From the NCBI GenBank assembly GCA_041287365.1, contig JBEULL010000030.1, positions 1 through 64,000 on the forward strand: a stretch of 64,000 nt of DNA, in the 5' to 3' direction. The first letter of the stretch is position 1. Each line of letters starts with the position of its first letter. Below the pieces are notes generated by a model that saw nothing but the letters and a program-made list of their open reading frames with translations, did not search any database and was not told the origin of the DNA. The position numbers and the translations under genes were made by a program. The DNA is from JAQVIJ01 sp041287365. GTDB taxonomy: Bacteria; Desulfobacterota; Dissulfuribacteria; Dissulfuribacterales; DYLC01. Below, piece by piece: positions 16,678-26,240 of this stretch.

Positions 16678-17142
16678 TCACGCACCATTTATCAAGGCCT
16701 CAAAGGCCGCCTTGACCTCCTGCACATGGCCTTTAACCTTTACCTTGCGCCACTCCCGGCGCAGTTCACCGTTTGAATCAAATAGAAATGTGCTGCGAAT
16801 CACGCCCATACACTCACTGCCGCACATGACATTCGGCCCCCAGGTCCCCAATGCCTGGAGCATCTGTTTTTCCGAATCGCTCAGAAGCGTGATGGCAAGG
16901 TTGTGCTTGGTTGTAAAATTCTTGTGACTTTTTACGGAATTTGGGCTGACACCCAGTATCTCTGCACCACGTGCACGAAACCATTCCGCTTCACTGGAAA
17001 AATCCACCGCCTCCTGTGTGCAGCCGCTGGTATTGTCCTTGGGATAGACATAGAGCACCAGCCACTTGCCCAGGAAATCCTTCAATCGAACCTCATTGCC
17101 GTCTTGATTGGGCAAGGCCATGTCAAAAAGCCCCTGATACAT
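16678..17142 (-). CDS. bcp: Peroxiredoxin of the BCP/PrxQ family
   Basis: A 154-residue thiol peroxidase that reduces H2O2 and organic peroxides. The peroxidatic cysteine is Cys41 in YPKDNTSGCTQEAVDF. The resolving cysteine that many BCP proteins carry five residues later is Val46 here. Other cysteines are at about 107 and 111 (MCGSEC). It may therefore use a one-Cys mechanism or resolve with a distal thiol. It starts the bcp-mpl-tgt-yajC run, with GGAG in the bases before its ATG. Confidence 0.93.
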   Translation of the reverse strand: MYQGLFDMALPNQDGNEVRLKDFLGKWLVLYVYPKDNTSGCTQEAVDFSSEAEWFRARGAEILGVSPNSVKSHKNFTTKHNLAITLLSDSEKQMLQALGTWGPNVMCGSECMGVIRSTFLFDSNGELRREWRKVKVKGHVQEVKAAFEALINGA

Positions 17143-17276
17143 AGAATATTCTCCTGGTTATGCAATGCTTGTTATTTAATGTAACAGAATCAATGATTTT
17201 TTGAAAGCCGACAATCAGCATGATCTTTTTTTAAAACAGATTGTCATTTTCTATATTATCTGGTAATCAAATTGGC

Positions 17277-17897
17277 ATGAAATTTCAGCAGATTCTCTGT
17301 ATTCATCGAAAGTCTTTAATACCGCTGTTCGGCACGCCTCTTTTTTCAGATATCAGGCCCTCGCCGCCTTCTCTACAGGACGTGCTGCGCCTGCCCTTTG
17401 AATTCGTAAACAGGGAACAGGCAGAGGTGAACGACAACTTGAAGCAGCTCATCCCTTATGTCATCATTCGCCATCAAGACCGTTTCTTCGTGTATAAACG
17501 CGAAAAAAGAGTGAAGGAAGGCAGACTCGCAGGGCTCAAATCCATTGGCATAGGCGGGCACATCGACAGAGAAGACGCAGAAAGTACTGCTGATGCACAC
17601 GCAATATATGAAAAGGCCATGAGACGCGAATTGGCGGAAGAGCTTAAGGGCGCAGGACAGTTTTCATTTCCTCGATTTCTGGGCTGGATAAACGATGAAT
17701 CCAATGCAGTAGGCAGAGTGCACCTGGGAGCCGTGCATGTACTGGAGATGCTGAATGCCGACGGCCTTGGAATAAATCACGGCGAACACCTGACACACTT
17801 GGGCTGGATGACGGCTCAGGAGGTCATAAATGAAGCGACCACATTTGAAACCTGGTCGGTGTTTGCGGCCAAACTTGCAATAATATCAACTCCATGA
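17277..17897 (+). CDS. NUDIX-family hydrolase
   Basis: A 206-residue protein. The central part (residues 65-165) carries a NUDIX fold. The NUDIX box is split by an insert: GIGGHIDREDAE is followed by about ten extra residues and then RRELAEELKG, the metal-binding REx2EE helix. This lengthened box resembles predicted NUDIX phosphoesterases with an N-terminal extension rather than MutT. The substrate is unknown. I chose the ATG at 17277 because upstream residues look non-coding; no strong ribosome binding site is visible. A ferredoxin gene follows 26 bp later. Confidence 0.75.
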   Translation: MKFQQILCIHRKSLIPLFGTPLFSDIRPSPPSLQDVLRLPFEFVNREQAEVNDNLKQLIPYVIIRHQDRFFVYKREKRVKEGRLAGLKSIGIGGHIDREDAESTADAHAIYEKAMRRELAEELKGAGQFSFPRFLGWINDESNAVGRVHLGAVHVLEMLNADGLGINHGEHLTHLGWMTAQEVINEATTFETWSVFAAKLAIISTP

Positions 17898-17923
17898 AAT
17901 ACCCTTCAAAAAGGAGATAACTT

Positions 17924-18109
17924 ATGACTACTCCAGTAGTGAATGAGGAACTATGTGTGGGCTGTGGAAGCTGTGCGGAGGTCTGTCCAGAGGTCTTTGA
18001 ACTACAAGACGACAAGGCACAAGTAATCGGTCCTGACAAGTGCCATACCTGCGACTGCGAATCGGCGGCAGCCATGTGTCCTGCAGGGGCCATCACGATT
18101 CAGGATTGA
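17924..18109 (+). CDS. Single-cluster [4Fe-4S] ferredoxin
   Basis: A 61-residue ferredoxin. Cysteines at 11, 14 and 17 (CVGCGSC) and 52 (CP motif) are positioned to bind one [4Fe-4S] cluster. Cys21 and one of Cys40/43/45 could form the disulfide seen in single-cluster ferredoxins of sulfate reducers. The cluster of three extra cysteines in CHTCDC is unusual. A clear AAGGAG precedes the ATG. Small anaerobe-type electron carrier; partner unknown. Confidence 0.92.
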   Translation: MTTPVVNEELCVGCGSCAEVCPEVFELQDDKAQVIGPDKCHTCDCESAAAMCPAGAITIQD

Positions 18110-18135
18110 ACCAAAGACTTACAGATACGGCCTCA

Positions 18136-19074
18136 ATGCAGTTACCGGAACAATTCCATCGAAGGTTGCAGCTCATTTTGCCTTCAGAGGCCGTTTATCA
18201 ACAAGTGATCGCCTCTTTTCTGAAGCCCAAGGCCGTCTCATTCCGTATCAATCGCCTGAAGGCAGAGGTTCCCACTGTATTGACCGGCCTTAAAGAGGCG
18301 GATATTCCAACTACAGTCTTTGAATTCTGGCCGTATATGTTTCATTGCCCCGCTGAAAACAGGGCAATGCTGCTTTCGCATTCACTCGTGCAAAATGGGC
18401 TCATCTACATTCAAAATCCATCCAGTCTGCTGGCGGCGCTTCTTCTTGCACCGATGATAAACGAAACCGTACTGGATCTGGCGGCAGCCCCGGGCGGCAA
18501 GACACTTATCCTTTCCGAACTCATGGAGAATACCGGAGGCATCTCAGCGGTGGAAGCTGTAAAACCACGTTTTTTCAAGCTACGGCATATTCTTGACCTG
18601 CATGGCGCGAAAAACGTAAATACCTACCTGCAAGACGGCAAAACCGTTGGATTCAAATGCCAGGGCCGATTTGACCGCACACTGCTGGACGCACCCTGCT
18701 CTTCCGAGGCCAGATTTTGTGTGCAAGAACCAAAGACATGGGCCAATTGGAGCGAAAAAAAGATACTGGAACTGGCCCGAAAACAGAAGCAGCTTTTATT
18801 TTCAGCCATTCAGGCCACAAAACCAGGCGGAAGGATCGTGTATTGCACATGTTCCTTCGCCCCTGAGGAAAATGAACTGGTGGTGAACCATGTGCTAAAA
18901 AAGATGCAGGAAAGCATCAGGCTATTACCGGTGGAACTTCCCATCACAAACATTCAGCAGGGCATCACTCACTGGAATGGCAAGGAGCTGTCGCCAGAAC
19001 TCGCAAAAACCACACGCATTCTACCGAACAACATTTACAACGCCATGTATCTGGCTGTACTCATTAAAAAATAA
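18136..19074 (+). CDS. RsmB/NSUN-family RNA (cytosine-5) methyltransferase
   Basis: A 312-residue SAM-dependent methyltransferase. The SAM-binding motif is VLDLAAAPGGKTL (about residue 114). Motif IV LLDAPCSSEARF carries one conserved cysteine, and motif VI IVYCTCSFAPEENE carries the catalytic cysteine, as in RsmB, RsmF and eukaryotic NSUN proteins. It lacks the N-terminal NusB-like domain of RsmB, so it fits the shorter RsmF/YebU-like class. The site methylated in rRNA or tRNA cannot be told. I chose ATG 18136; the open frame runs back into the ferredoxin gene in another frame. Confidence 0.88.
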   Translation: MQLPEQFHRRLQLILPSEAVYQQVIASFLKPKAVSFRINRLKAEVPTVLTGLKEADIPTTVFEFWPYMFHCPAENRAMLLSHSLVQNGLIYIQNPSSLLAALLLAPMINETVLDLAAAPGGKTLILSELMENTGGISAVEAVKPRFFKLRHILDLHGAKNVNTYLQDGKTVGFKCQGRFDRTLLDAPCSSEARFCVQEPKTWANWSEKKILELARKQKQLLFSAIQATKPGGRIVYCTCSFAPEENELVVNHVLKKMQESIRLLPVELPITNIQQGITHWNGKELSPELAKTTRILPNNIYNAMYLAVLIKK

Positions 19075-19088
19075 ACTGACAGGCCATC

Positions 19089-20108
19089 TTAACATACAAA
19101 AAAAGAAACACCTAGCACATCTTTGTCAAACACCGGCCGCGCCAGGCCACGGTCTCCACAGGTATGAAACAGCAATTCCTGCCATGAAATCCCTGCATAA
19201 AGCGTACAGTTCAGGGTGATGGTCTTGGGGTCTCGCGTTGAAATCCGCTCCGCTGTTACACGAATATTCTCCGCTGCATCCTCCAGGCGCCTGACTCCAT
19301 CTTCGGCATTGTTTTGTACTGAAACGAAATGACTCAGGATATCTAAAAAGTCCCGCCATGTCCGCAGGAATTCAAGGGAATCTTTGAGTAGCGGCAAATC
19401 CACCGAAGACAGATGAAGAGACAGGATTTCCTGCGCCGTACGCCCTGAAAAAATGGCCTCGTAAGTGCTGTCCAGCAGGTCCTTCACGCCGATATCCTGG
19501 CCTAACGGCAACAGGTTAGCCGCATCTGCTTCGGCCAGATATCTCCTCGCAAATTCGGTCCAGTTTACAAGCCGTTTTCTGACCTGTGACAGGGGTTCCA
19601 GCCTTGCAGCAGGTGCTTTCACCGTAAAATCCGCTGCATTCCCCAGTGATTCACGCAGAAAGGCATCTTCGGCAGGCAGACTCTCGAGAGAGACGCGAAC
19701 ATCGTCCTCAGTCCTGTCGGTCTGATGGGCTATCCACAAGAAAAATCTCGCCATGAGCAGGGGGTCGTTCTCGGCATCCCCCTTGATGCATTCCATTATG
19801 GCCTGCATGGTTTCTTCCTGACCGCTGGACATGGAGAAAAAGCTCTGCCCCGAAAGCCTCTCTCCTATGCCAAGAGAAGATGCCCAGCCTGTCCACTGCC
19901 TGAATCTCTGAAGCATGTCGAAAAGACTCTCATTCAAAGGCGCAGGGCAATATGCCTGTAATGCAACGTCGGCTGTGGCTGCAACGGCCTGTATCTCAGC
20001 TAACAGGTCTTCGGTGGGCACCAACAGAGTATTTTGCGAAAAAAATGGTGACAATATCCTCAACAGGACTCGACTGGGATATGTGATGGGATACAAGATG
20101 GTCTGCAT
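19089..20108 (-). CDS. Protein of unknown function, all-helical
   Basis: A 339-residue protein that I do not recognise. It appears soluble and largely alpha-helical, with no signal peptide or transmembrane segment. Acidic and leucine-rich helices run throughout, for example around residues 50-110 and 220-290. Near the C-terminus two cysteines (in FHTCGD and the final VC) stand out. The ATG at 20108 (MQTILYPITYPSRVLL) has AAAGGA upstream; a further 14 codons are open before it. It is a single-gene unit, convergent with the methyltransferase gene and divergent from the efflux operon. Confidence 0.65.
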   Translation of the reverse strand: MQTILYPITYPSRVLLRILSPFFSQNTLLVPTEDLLAEIQAVAATADVALQAYCPAPLNESLFDMLQRFRQWTGWASSLGIGERLSGQSFFSMSSGQEETMQAIMECIKGDAENDPLLMARFFLWIAHQTDRTEDDVRVSLESLPAEDAFLRESLGNAADFTVKAPAARLEPLSQVRKRLVNWTEFARRYLAEADAANLLPLGQDIGVKDLLDSTYEAIFSGRTAQEILSLHLSSVDLPLLKDSLEFLRTWRDFLDILSHFVSVQNNAEDGVRRLEDAAENIRVTAERISTRDPKTITLNCTLYAGISWQELLFHTCGDRGLARPVFDKDVLGVSFFVC

Positions 20109-20198
20109 AACTATAAAATCCTTTGCATCAGTGTCGAATAAAAACTTCAAGAATGGTTGCTGGTTTCAAGGCAATCTTCCTGTATTTCATGAAAATGC

Positions 20199-20226
20199 TT
20201 GACGATTGCATTCTACAGACTAAAAT
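20199..20226 (+). promoter_or_regulatory. Predicted sigma-70 promoter of the efflux operon
   Basis: TTGACG (20199-20204) and TAAAAT (20221-20226) are separated by 16 bp, predicting a start near 20233 and a leader of about 80 nt before the TolC gene. No operator-like palindrome is evident in the leader. Confidence 0.5.
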
Positions 20227-20311
20227 TCTGTTGTTTAAGCAAAAAATGCTCAAGGCTTTTTGATACAACAATTTTCAAAAGATTGAAAGTGGTGAAGGAG
20301 AGAAGACCATC

Positions 20312-21664
20312 ATGCGCACAAGTATGCTGCTGTTTTTCTGTTTCATATGCTGTGTGGTATTCCTGATAACAGCCGCAGGCCGTGCTGAAGAAACCCTTAC
20401 GCTGGACCAGGCCATTCAAAATGCCATGAAAAACAACCAGCTCATTCAGGGTTCCAAGGCCAGACTGCAGGCGGCCTCGGAGAACGTAACGGTGGGCTTC
20501 AGCCGTTTTCTGCCCAGACTGGACGTGCAGGAACGCATGGAGCATACCAATTCCCCCCCTCTGGTTTTCACACAAAAACTGCAACAGGAGGCGTTCACGG
20601 CTCAAGATTTTCAATTGAACAACCTCAATCACCCGTCCGCCTACAACAATTGGAAGACCCAGTTTATCCTCACACAGCCCATCTTCGATCAGGGTAGGGA
20701 GTGGATCGGCTATCGGGCCGCCAAGGTGCAGGAATCCAAAACAGACATAGAACTCGCCAGGATGCGGCAGAACATCCGTTTTCTGGTGGAAAAGGCATAT
20801 TACGACACACTGCTCGCCCAGGGCAATCTGGATGTGTTGAACAGTTCCCTGAAAACCGTATCCGCCCTGGAGGCCCTGGCATTCAAACGGCACACGGCAG
20901 GAAACGCCCTTCTATCCGACCTCACATCCGCCAGAGTACACAAGGCACGAGTGGAAATGGAGAAGATAAAGGCCGAAGGCGATCTGCAGGTAGCCTTTGC
21001 AAGGCTCAACAAACTGATGGGAATGCCTCAGGACACTTCATGGCATCTGAGCGATGCGTCTGATTTTTTGAACAACCAACCGGAAATGCTGAAGAAATCC
21101 CTGAACGAACTCACTGAAACCGCTGTCCAAAAACGGCCGGACATGGCCATTGTTCAAAAAGACCTGGAACTCGGACGCCTGAACACAAAACAGGCCAGTT
21201 TCAGCTATCTGCCTTCTGTTTCCCTGCAAGGCGCCTATGAAATGAACGCCAAAGATTTTGTGGGCTCCGATGGAGATGCATGGGCCGTGGCGGGCGTCAT
21301 CTCGTTCAATCTTTTCAACGGCACCGGAGACAAAGCCCGCATAGCGGCGGCCAAATCCGAAGAGCAGGCCGTCTTCCATCGAGTCAAAGACATGGAGGAA
21401 CAGGTTCGAATGGAGGTGAGAGAGGCCTACTACAATCTACGGACAGCCGTTCAGCAAAGGGAAGTGGCAAGACGCTCCATAGAAAATGCACAGGAGGCCC
21501 TCCGCATTCTGCAAAACCGCTACAACAACGGCCTCGCATTGATGATAGAGGTGCTGACAGCGGAAACCGCACTCAAACAGGCAGGGCTCGACCTACAGCA
21601 TACGGCCTTCGATGTGCTGACAGCGGAAACCGCACTCAAACTGCGCACCGGCATTCTTGATTGA
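20312..21664 (+). CDS. TolC-family outer-membrane efflux protein
   Basis: A 450-residue outer-membrane channel subunit. It has a Sec signal peptide ending near residue 25 (AAGRAEE) and two long coiled-coil repeats starting TLDQAIQNAMKNN and, in the second half, ELTETAVQKRPDMAIVQKDL, as in TolC. AAGGAGAG lies upstream of its ATG. It opens an operon with a membrane-fusion protein and an RND pump, so it should form the exit duct. The C-terminal region carries an exact 28-bp in-frame duplication (VLTAETALK twice, 21 residues apart) at 21551-21578 and 21614-21641. Substrate not known. Confidence 0.9.
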   Translation: MRTSMLLFFCFICCVVFLITAAGRAEETLTLDQAIQNAMKNNQLIQGSKARLQAASENVTVGFSRFLPRLDVQERMEHTNSPPLVFTQKLQQEAFTAQDFQLNNLNHPSAYNNWKTQFILTQPIFDQGREWIGYRAAKVQESKTDIELARMRQNIRFLVEKAYYDTLLAQGNLDVLNSSLKTVSALEALAFKRHTAGNALLSDLTSARVHKARVEMEKIKAEGDLQVAFARLNKLMGMPQDTSWHLSDASDFLNNQPEMLKKSLNELTETAVQKRPDMAIVQKDLELGRLNTKQASFSYLPSVSLQGAYEMNAKDFVGSDGDAWAVAGVISFNLFNGTGDKARIAAAKSEEQAVFHRVKDMEEQVRMEVREAYYNLRTAVQQREVARRSIENAQEALRILQNRYNNGLALMIEVLTAETALKQAGLDLQHTAFDVLTAETALKLRTGILD

Positions 21665-21692
21665 AAATAACCTTGAAACATTTAGTGAACCT

Positions 21693-21815
21693 TGATGAAA
21701 TCGTGAAAAAGTAATGTCGAATGTTTAATGCTGAATGTTGCATTAATGTAATAGTCAATTATATGAAGTGAATTAAACCATAATTAAGCATTAAGCATTA
21801 CAACTTAAACATTTT
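21693..21815 (+). mobile_element. MITE-like repeat, copy A (degenerate)
   Basis: The gap between the TolC and membrane-fusion genes holds a shortened relative of the repeat family. It has the left terminal motif (TTGATGAAATCGTGAAAAAGT). It also has part of the central palindrome, with AATGTTTAATGCTGAATG on the left and AAGCATT...AAACATT on the right. The GC-rich block after the left end and the right terminal repeat are missing. Confidence 0.55.
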
Positions 21816-21836
21816 TATATGATAGTGAGGAACGTT

Positions 21837-23012
21837 ATGAAGAAAAAACTGTTTTTTTACTACCTCTGCACATGCCTTGTGTTCGGAATGACGGCCTGTG
21901 TCTCCAAAAAGGATGAAGCACCCAAAAAGATTTCATCCACTGTAAAGGCGGATGTCATGGAGATAACACCCAAAACCGCCGCGTCCGAAGCGGTTTTCAC
22001 CGGTCGAGTGCAGGCAAAAAGGCAGGTAATTCTGGCATCGAAGATATCGGGTTATATCAAAAATATGACCGTAAACGCAGGGGATGCCGTGTCCGGCGGC
22101 AGTCTTCTGGTGCAGATGGATGATGCAGAGGTCATGTCCAAACTGAATGCCCTTAACGCTGAAAAAGATGCCCTTAAAAGGCAGAAAATGGCCATGGAAG
22201 CCGATCTGGTCTATGTAAAAGCCAATTTCAAGCGAATCGAACGCCTGAAAAATGAAAACGCCGCCACGGAAGACGAATTTGAACGGGCGCAGAGCGCTCT
22301 AAACGCAGCGGAAGAACGCCTGAACGCCATGAATGCAAACATCAGGGCTGTGGATGCCCGTATTCAAGAAGTGCACAACCTTCTCCAATACACAGACATC
22401 GTTTCTCCTTTAAGCGGTTGGGTAGTGGAAAAGCTCATGGATACAGGTAGTTATGTCAATGCAGGCACGCCTATCTTGAAAATTGATTCAAAGAACGATG
22501 GATTCTGGTTCGAGGCGAATGTGGATCAGGCATTCCTGCACCGACTGACCCTAGGTCAGAAGGTCTGGATATCCATTCCAGCCCTCGGCTCTGATGCCCC
22601 GCTTACGGCCACCATAAGCGAGATAGTGCCGCAGGTAAATACCGCCACCAACACATTCACCGTAAAAGCGGATCTTAACCTCAAGGGCCTGAGAAGCGGC
22701 ATGTTCGGTAGAATAGCCATACCAACAGGCACAAGACAGATTATCGCTGTGCCGCAAAAGGCATTGATTCATCGCGGTGGAATCACAGGTGTCTACACCA
22801 TCGGCAGGGACCGCATAGCCCATTGGCGTGTGGTGAAGCTGGGCAGCAAATGGTCGGAGGTCAATGCCTCACAGGCTTCAGCCAAGGGTGGTCAAACAGG
22901 ACATGAAACAATAGAAGAATCGTGGGTGGAGGTCCTTGGAGGACTGGACTCAAAGGAAACCATAGCGATCTCCAACCTCGAACAGGTCCGGGAGGGCATA
23001 AGGATTGAATAA
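21837..23012 (+). CDS. RND efflux periplasmic adaptor (HlyD/AcrA family), lipoprotein
   Basis: A 391-residue membrane-fusion protein. The lipobox MTAC makes Cys21 the probable acylated N-terminus. The lipoyl half-motifs (GYIKNMTVNAGDAVSGGSLLVQM and, after the hairpin, YTDIVSPLSGWVVEKLMDTGS) surround an alpha-helical hairpin of about 90 residues (105-190). The beta-barrel and membrane-proximal domains follow. It couples the TolC-like duct to the RND pump. ATG 21837 has GTGAGG upstream; another ATG six codons earlier is less likely. The last 8 nt overlap the next gene. Confidence 0.92.
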   Translation: MKKKLFFYYLCTCLVFGMTACVSKKDEAPKKISSTVKADVMEITPKTAASEAVFTGRVQAKRQVILASKISGYIKNMTVNAGDAVSGGSLLVQMDDAEVMSKLNALNAEKDALKRQKMAMEADLVYVKANFKRIERLKNENAATEDEFERAQSALNAAEERLNAMNANIRAVDARIQEVHNLLQYTDIVSPLSGWVVEKLMDTGSYVNAGTPILKIDSKNDGFWFEANVDQAFLHRLTLGQKVWISIPALGSDAPLTATISEIVPQVNTATNTFTVKADLNLKGLRSGMFGRIAIPTGTRQIIAVPQKALIHRGGITGVYTIGRDRIAHWRVVKLGSKWSEVNASQASAKGGQTGHETIEESWVEVLGGLDSKETIAISNLEQVREGIRIE

Positions 23013-26000
23013 CCACAGTTTTTTGCAAAAAATTACTGGTTTTTTCGTTGACTCCAAGCTCACTCCCCTGGCCATAGGTGCCAGCTTATTGCTGGGACTC
23101 TTCGCCGTTTTCTTTACGCCGAGTGAAGAAGAACCACAGATCGTGGTGCCCATGATAGATGTCCTGGTTTCCATGCCAGGGGCCTCGCCCAAGGAGATGG
23201 AAAATCGTGTCATCGGCCCTATGGAAAAACTTATCTGGGAGATTCCTGGCGTGGAGTATGTCTATTCCACGGCTGAAAACGGCAAGGCCATAACCATTGT
23301 GCGTTTTTATGTGGGAGAGGACACCGAAAAGAGCGCTGTGCGGCTGTATGACAAACTCTATTCTCACTTCGACTGGATACCGCCCGGATGCTCAAAACCG
23401 CTTTTGAAGATGCATTCCATCGACGATGTGCCCATACTCGCCATGACCTTCTGGTCAGACAGGCATGACTCCATGACCCTGCGACAGATCATCACTCAGT
23501 TGAATGACGAGATACGTAGCATTCCAGGTATCAGCGATACCAAAGTCATAGGAGGACTGAAAAGAGAGGTCCGCATTCTTCCCAAAGAAGACGCCCTTTA
23601 TTCCATGGGTCTGGACTTTCAGGCGGTCATGGCCGCCCTCTCCTCACAGAACCAGGCCTCATGGGTTACAGAACTTACTGAAAACAATCAAAATATCTCC
23701 ATTCGGCTCAACAATTTCTTTCGCACTGTTCAGGATGTGGCAGACACCGTAGTATATGTGCACAACGGCAAACCCGTATTTCTTAAGGAAATCGCGGAAC
23801 TTGTAGACGGTCCTGAGGAGCCTGTCTCCTATGTGATGATAGGCGGTGGAAAGGCCGCTGCGCAAAAGGGCGTCCAGGTGCCCCAATCCGGCCTGAAAAA
23901 CGCCGTTACACTACAAGTAGCCAAGAAAAAGGGCGAAAACGCTACTGATCTGGCAAAAAAGGTTCTTGAAAAAACGGAAGCGCTGCGCGGGCATCTGCTG
24001 CCATACGATGTACACATGGTGGTCACGCGGGACTACGGCGAAACCGCCAAGATGAAGTCTGATGAGCTTCTGGAACACCTCGCCCTTGCCACCTTGTCCG
24101 TGGCCATTTTGATGGCCCTGCTCTTGGGTTTCAGGGCCAGTCTGGTGGTGTTGGTGGCCATTCCAGTCACTCTGGCCCTGACCCTCTTCATCTACTATCT
24201 CTATGGCTATACCTTGAACAGGGTAACGCTCTTCGCCCTCATATTCTGCATCGGCATTCTGGTGGATGACCCCATAGTAGGCGTAGAAAACATCATGCGA
24301 CACCTGCGGCTGCCGGAAAACAAGGGGTTACCCGTTCGTGACATCATCACAAAAGCAGTTGTGGAGGTGGGAAGCCCTCTGATTCTGGCCACGTTTACGG
24401 TCATAGCCGCCATTCTGCCGCTGGCCTTCGTGCGTGGGCTCATGGGGCCATATATGCGCCCCATGCCTGTAGGTGCATCCGTGGCCATGTTTTTGTCCAT
24501 GGTGATCTCCTTCGTGATCACACCCTGGGCTGCATACCACATACTGAAAGGCGTCCCTGAGCACGAAACCGAGCAGGAAGGCCTGCTCACTCGCATATAC
24601 CGCTGGATCATGGGGCACCTCATTAAAAACCCCATGTGGCGATGGAGTTTTCTCGGCATCATGGCCTGCTGTTTTTTGTTGGCCTGTTCACTCATTTATA
24701 CAAAGGTGGTCAAGGTCAAGATGCTGCCGTTTGACAACAAGAGCGAGTTTCAGGTGGTCATCGACATGCCCAACGGCACATCTCTGGAAAAGACCGCGGC
24801 TGTAGCGGAGGAACTGGCCAGATACCTAATGGAACAGCCTGTCGTGACCGATTGCGTGATATATGCCGGCACCGCATCGCCGTTCAATTTCAACGGGTTA
24901 GTGCGCCATTATTACATGCGAAGCGGCCCCACTGTAGCGGACATTCAGGTAAACCTGCTGCCCAAAAGGCTGCGCGACGAGCAGAGCCACTCCCTCACCA
25001 AACGCCTGCGGCCTGAGCTGACGGCCATAGCTCAAAGGCATGGTGCGCGCATAAAGGTGACGGAGATACCGCCAGGGCCGCCAGTGCTTCAGACCCTGGT
25101 GGCCGAGATCTATGGGCCTGATTACGAAAAACAGATAGAGATCGCTCGACGTGTCAAGAAGATATTTCAGGAAACGGAAGGCGTTGTGGATGTGGACTGG
25201 TACATGACGGATTCGCAAAAGGAGTTGGTGCTTACCGTAGAACGGGACAAGGCCGTGACAATGGGCATAACACCTGAACACCTGCTCGGGGTGGTACAAA
25301 CCGGCCTGAACGGCAGCAGTGTGGGGCTTCTGCACGACACCGGCAGCAAAGAAGATGTGCCCATTGTGATAAAACTACCATTGGCGGACAGAAATCTGGT
25401 TAGCAACCTGCAAAACATTCAGGTAGCTGGCGCCAGAGGCATGGTCAGACTTTCAGAACTGGTAAAAGTGGAAGAAAAAACCCTTGAACACCCCATCTAC
25501 CACAAAAACCTTCAGCCCGTGGTGTATGTAACAAGTGATGTCTCTGGCGAGGAAGAAAGCCCTGTTTACGCCATTTTGAAGCTGAACAAAAAGCTGGAGA
25601 ACCTACCTGTAAACCACTCAGATAATGGCGAACGCCTGAACATCTTTTATACCACGCAACCCTTCTCCACAAAAGACTGGAGTATGAAGTGGGATGGAGA
25701 ATGGCATATAACCTACGAAGTCTTCAGAGACATGGGTGGTGCCTTTGCCGTGGTGGTGGTGATCATCTTCATTTTGGTAGTGGGCTGGTTCAGGTCATAT
25801 ACCGTGCCGTTGGTCATTCTCTCGCCAATTCCCCTATCCTTGATCGGGATTATACCTGCCCATGCCTTGATGGGTGCGTTTTTCACTGCAACTTCTATGA
25901 TAGGCTTCATCGCTGGCGCTGGAATAGTAGTCAGAAACTCCATCATTCTGGTGGACTTCATAGAGCTGCGTCTGAAAGAAGGACTTTCCATCGAGGAGGC

Positions 26001-26220
26001 AGTGATAGATGCCGGAGCCGTACGGTTCAGGCCCATGCTGCTTACGGCATCAGCGGTGGTGGTGGGTTCATTTGTGATACTCTTCGACCCCATATTCCAG
26101 GGACTGGCCATCGCCTTGATGTCTGGTGAGATAGCGGCGACTCTCTTTTCAAGACTGGTGGTTCCTGTGTTATATTATCTTGACTATCGCATGACCACTG
26201 AAAAACGGTTGATTCTATAA
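23005..26220 (+). CDS. RND-family efflux transporter (AcrB-type)
   Basis: A 1071-residue inner-membrane proton-driven pump. It has the typical plan of TM1, a large periplasmic porter domain, TM2-6, a second porter domain, then TM8-12. The TM4 segment has FCIGILVDDPIVGVENIMRH, where the Asp pair is the proton-relay site. The second TM block contains GFIAGAGIVVRNSIILVDFIE. The start is a TTG overlapping the end of the adaptor gene; GGGAGG lies about ten bases upstream, and no ATG is near. Gene order TolC-MFP-RND marks a complete tripartite exporter. The substrate (drug, metal or lipid) cannot be read from sequence. Confidence 0.92.
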   Translation: MNNHSFLQKITGFFVDSKLTPLAIGASLLLGLFAVFFTPSEEEPQIVVPMIDVLVSMPGASPKEMENRVIGPMEKLIWEIPGVEYVYSTAENGKAITIVRFYVGEDTEKSAVRLYDKLYSHFDWIPPGCSKPLLKMHSIDDVPILAMTFWSDRHDSMTLRQIITQLNDEIRSIPGISDTKVIGGLKREVRILPKEDALYSMGLDFQAVMAALSSQNQASWVTELTENNQNISIRLNNFFRTVQDVADTVVYVHNGKPVFLKEIAELVDGPEEPVSYVMIGGGKAAAQKGVQVPQSGLKNAVTLQVAKKKGENATDLAKKVLEKTEALRGHLLPYDVHMVVTRDYGETAKMKSDELLEHLALATLSVAILMALLLGFRASLVVLVAIPVTLALTLFIYYLYGYTLNRVTLFALIFCIGILVDDPIVGVENIMRHLRLPENKGLPVRDIITKAVVEVGSPLILATFTVIAAILPLAFVRGLMGPYMRPMPVGASVAMFLSMVISFVITPWAAYHILKGVPEHETEQEGLLTRIYRWIMGHLIKNPMWRWSFLGIMACCFLLACSLIYTKVVKVKMLPFDNKSEFQVVIDMPNGTSLEKTAAVAEELARYLMEQPVVTDCVIYAGTASPFNFNGLVRHYYMRSGPTVADIQVNLLPKRLRDEQSHSLTKRLRPELTAIAQRHGARIKVTEIPPGPPVLQTLVAEIYGPDYEKQIEIARRVKKIFQETEGVVDVDWYMTDSQKELVLTVERDKAVTMGITPEHLLGVVQTGLNGSSVGLLHDTGSKEDVPIVIKLPLADRNLVSNLQNIQVAGARGMVRLSELVKVEEKTLEHPIYHKNLQPVVYVTSDVSGEEESPVYAILKLNKKLENLPVNHSDNGERLNIFYTTQPFSTKDWSMKWDGEWHITYEVFRDMGGAFAVVVVIIFILVVGWFRSYTVPLVILSPIPLSLIGIIPAHALMGAFFTATSMIGFIAGAGIVVRNSIILVDFIELRLKEGLSIEEAVIDAGAVRFRPMLLTASAVVVGSFVILFDPIFQGLAIALMSGEIAATLFSRLVVPVLYYLDYRMTTEKRLIL

Positions 26221-26240
26221 AAAACAAGGGATGACGACAC

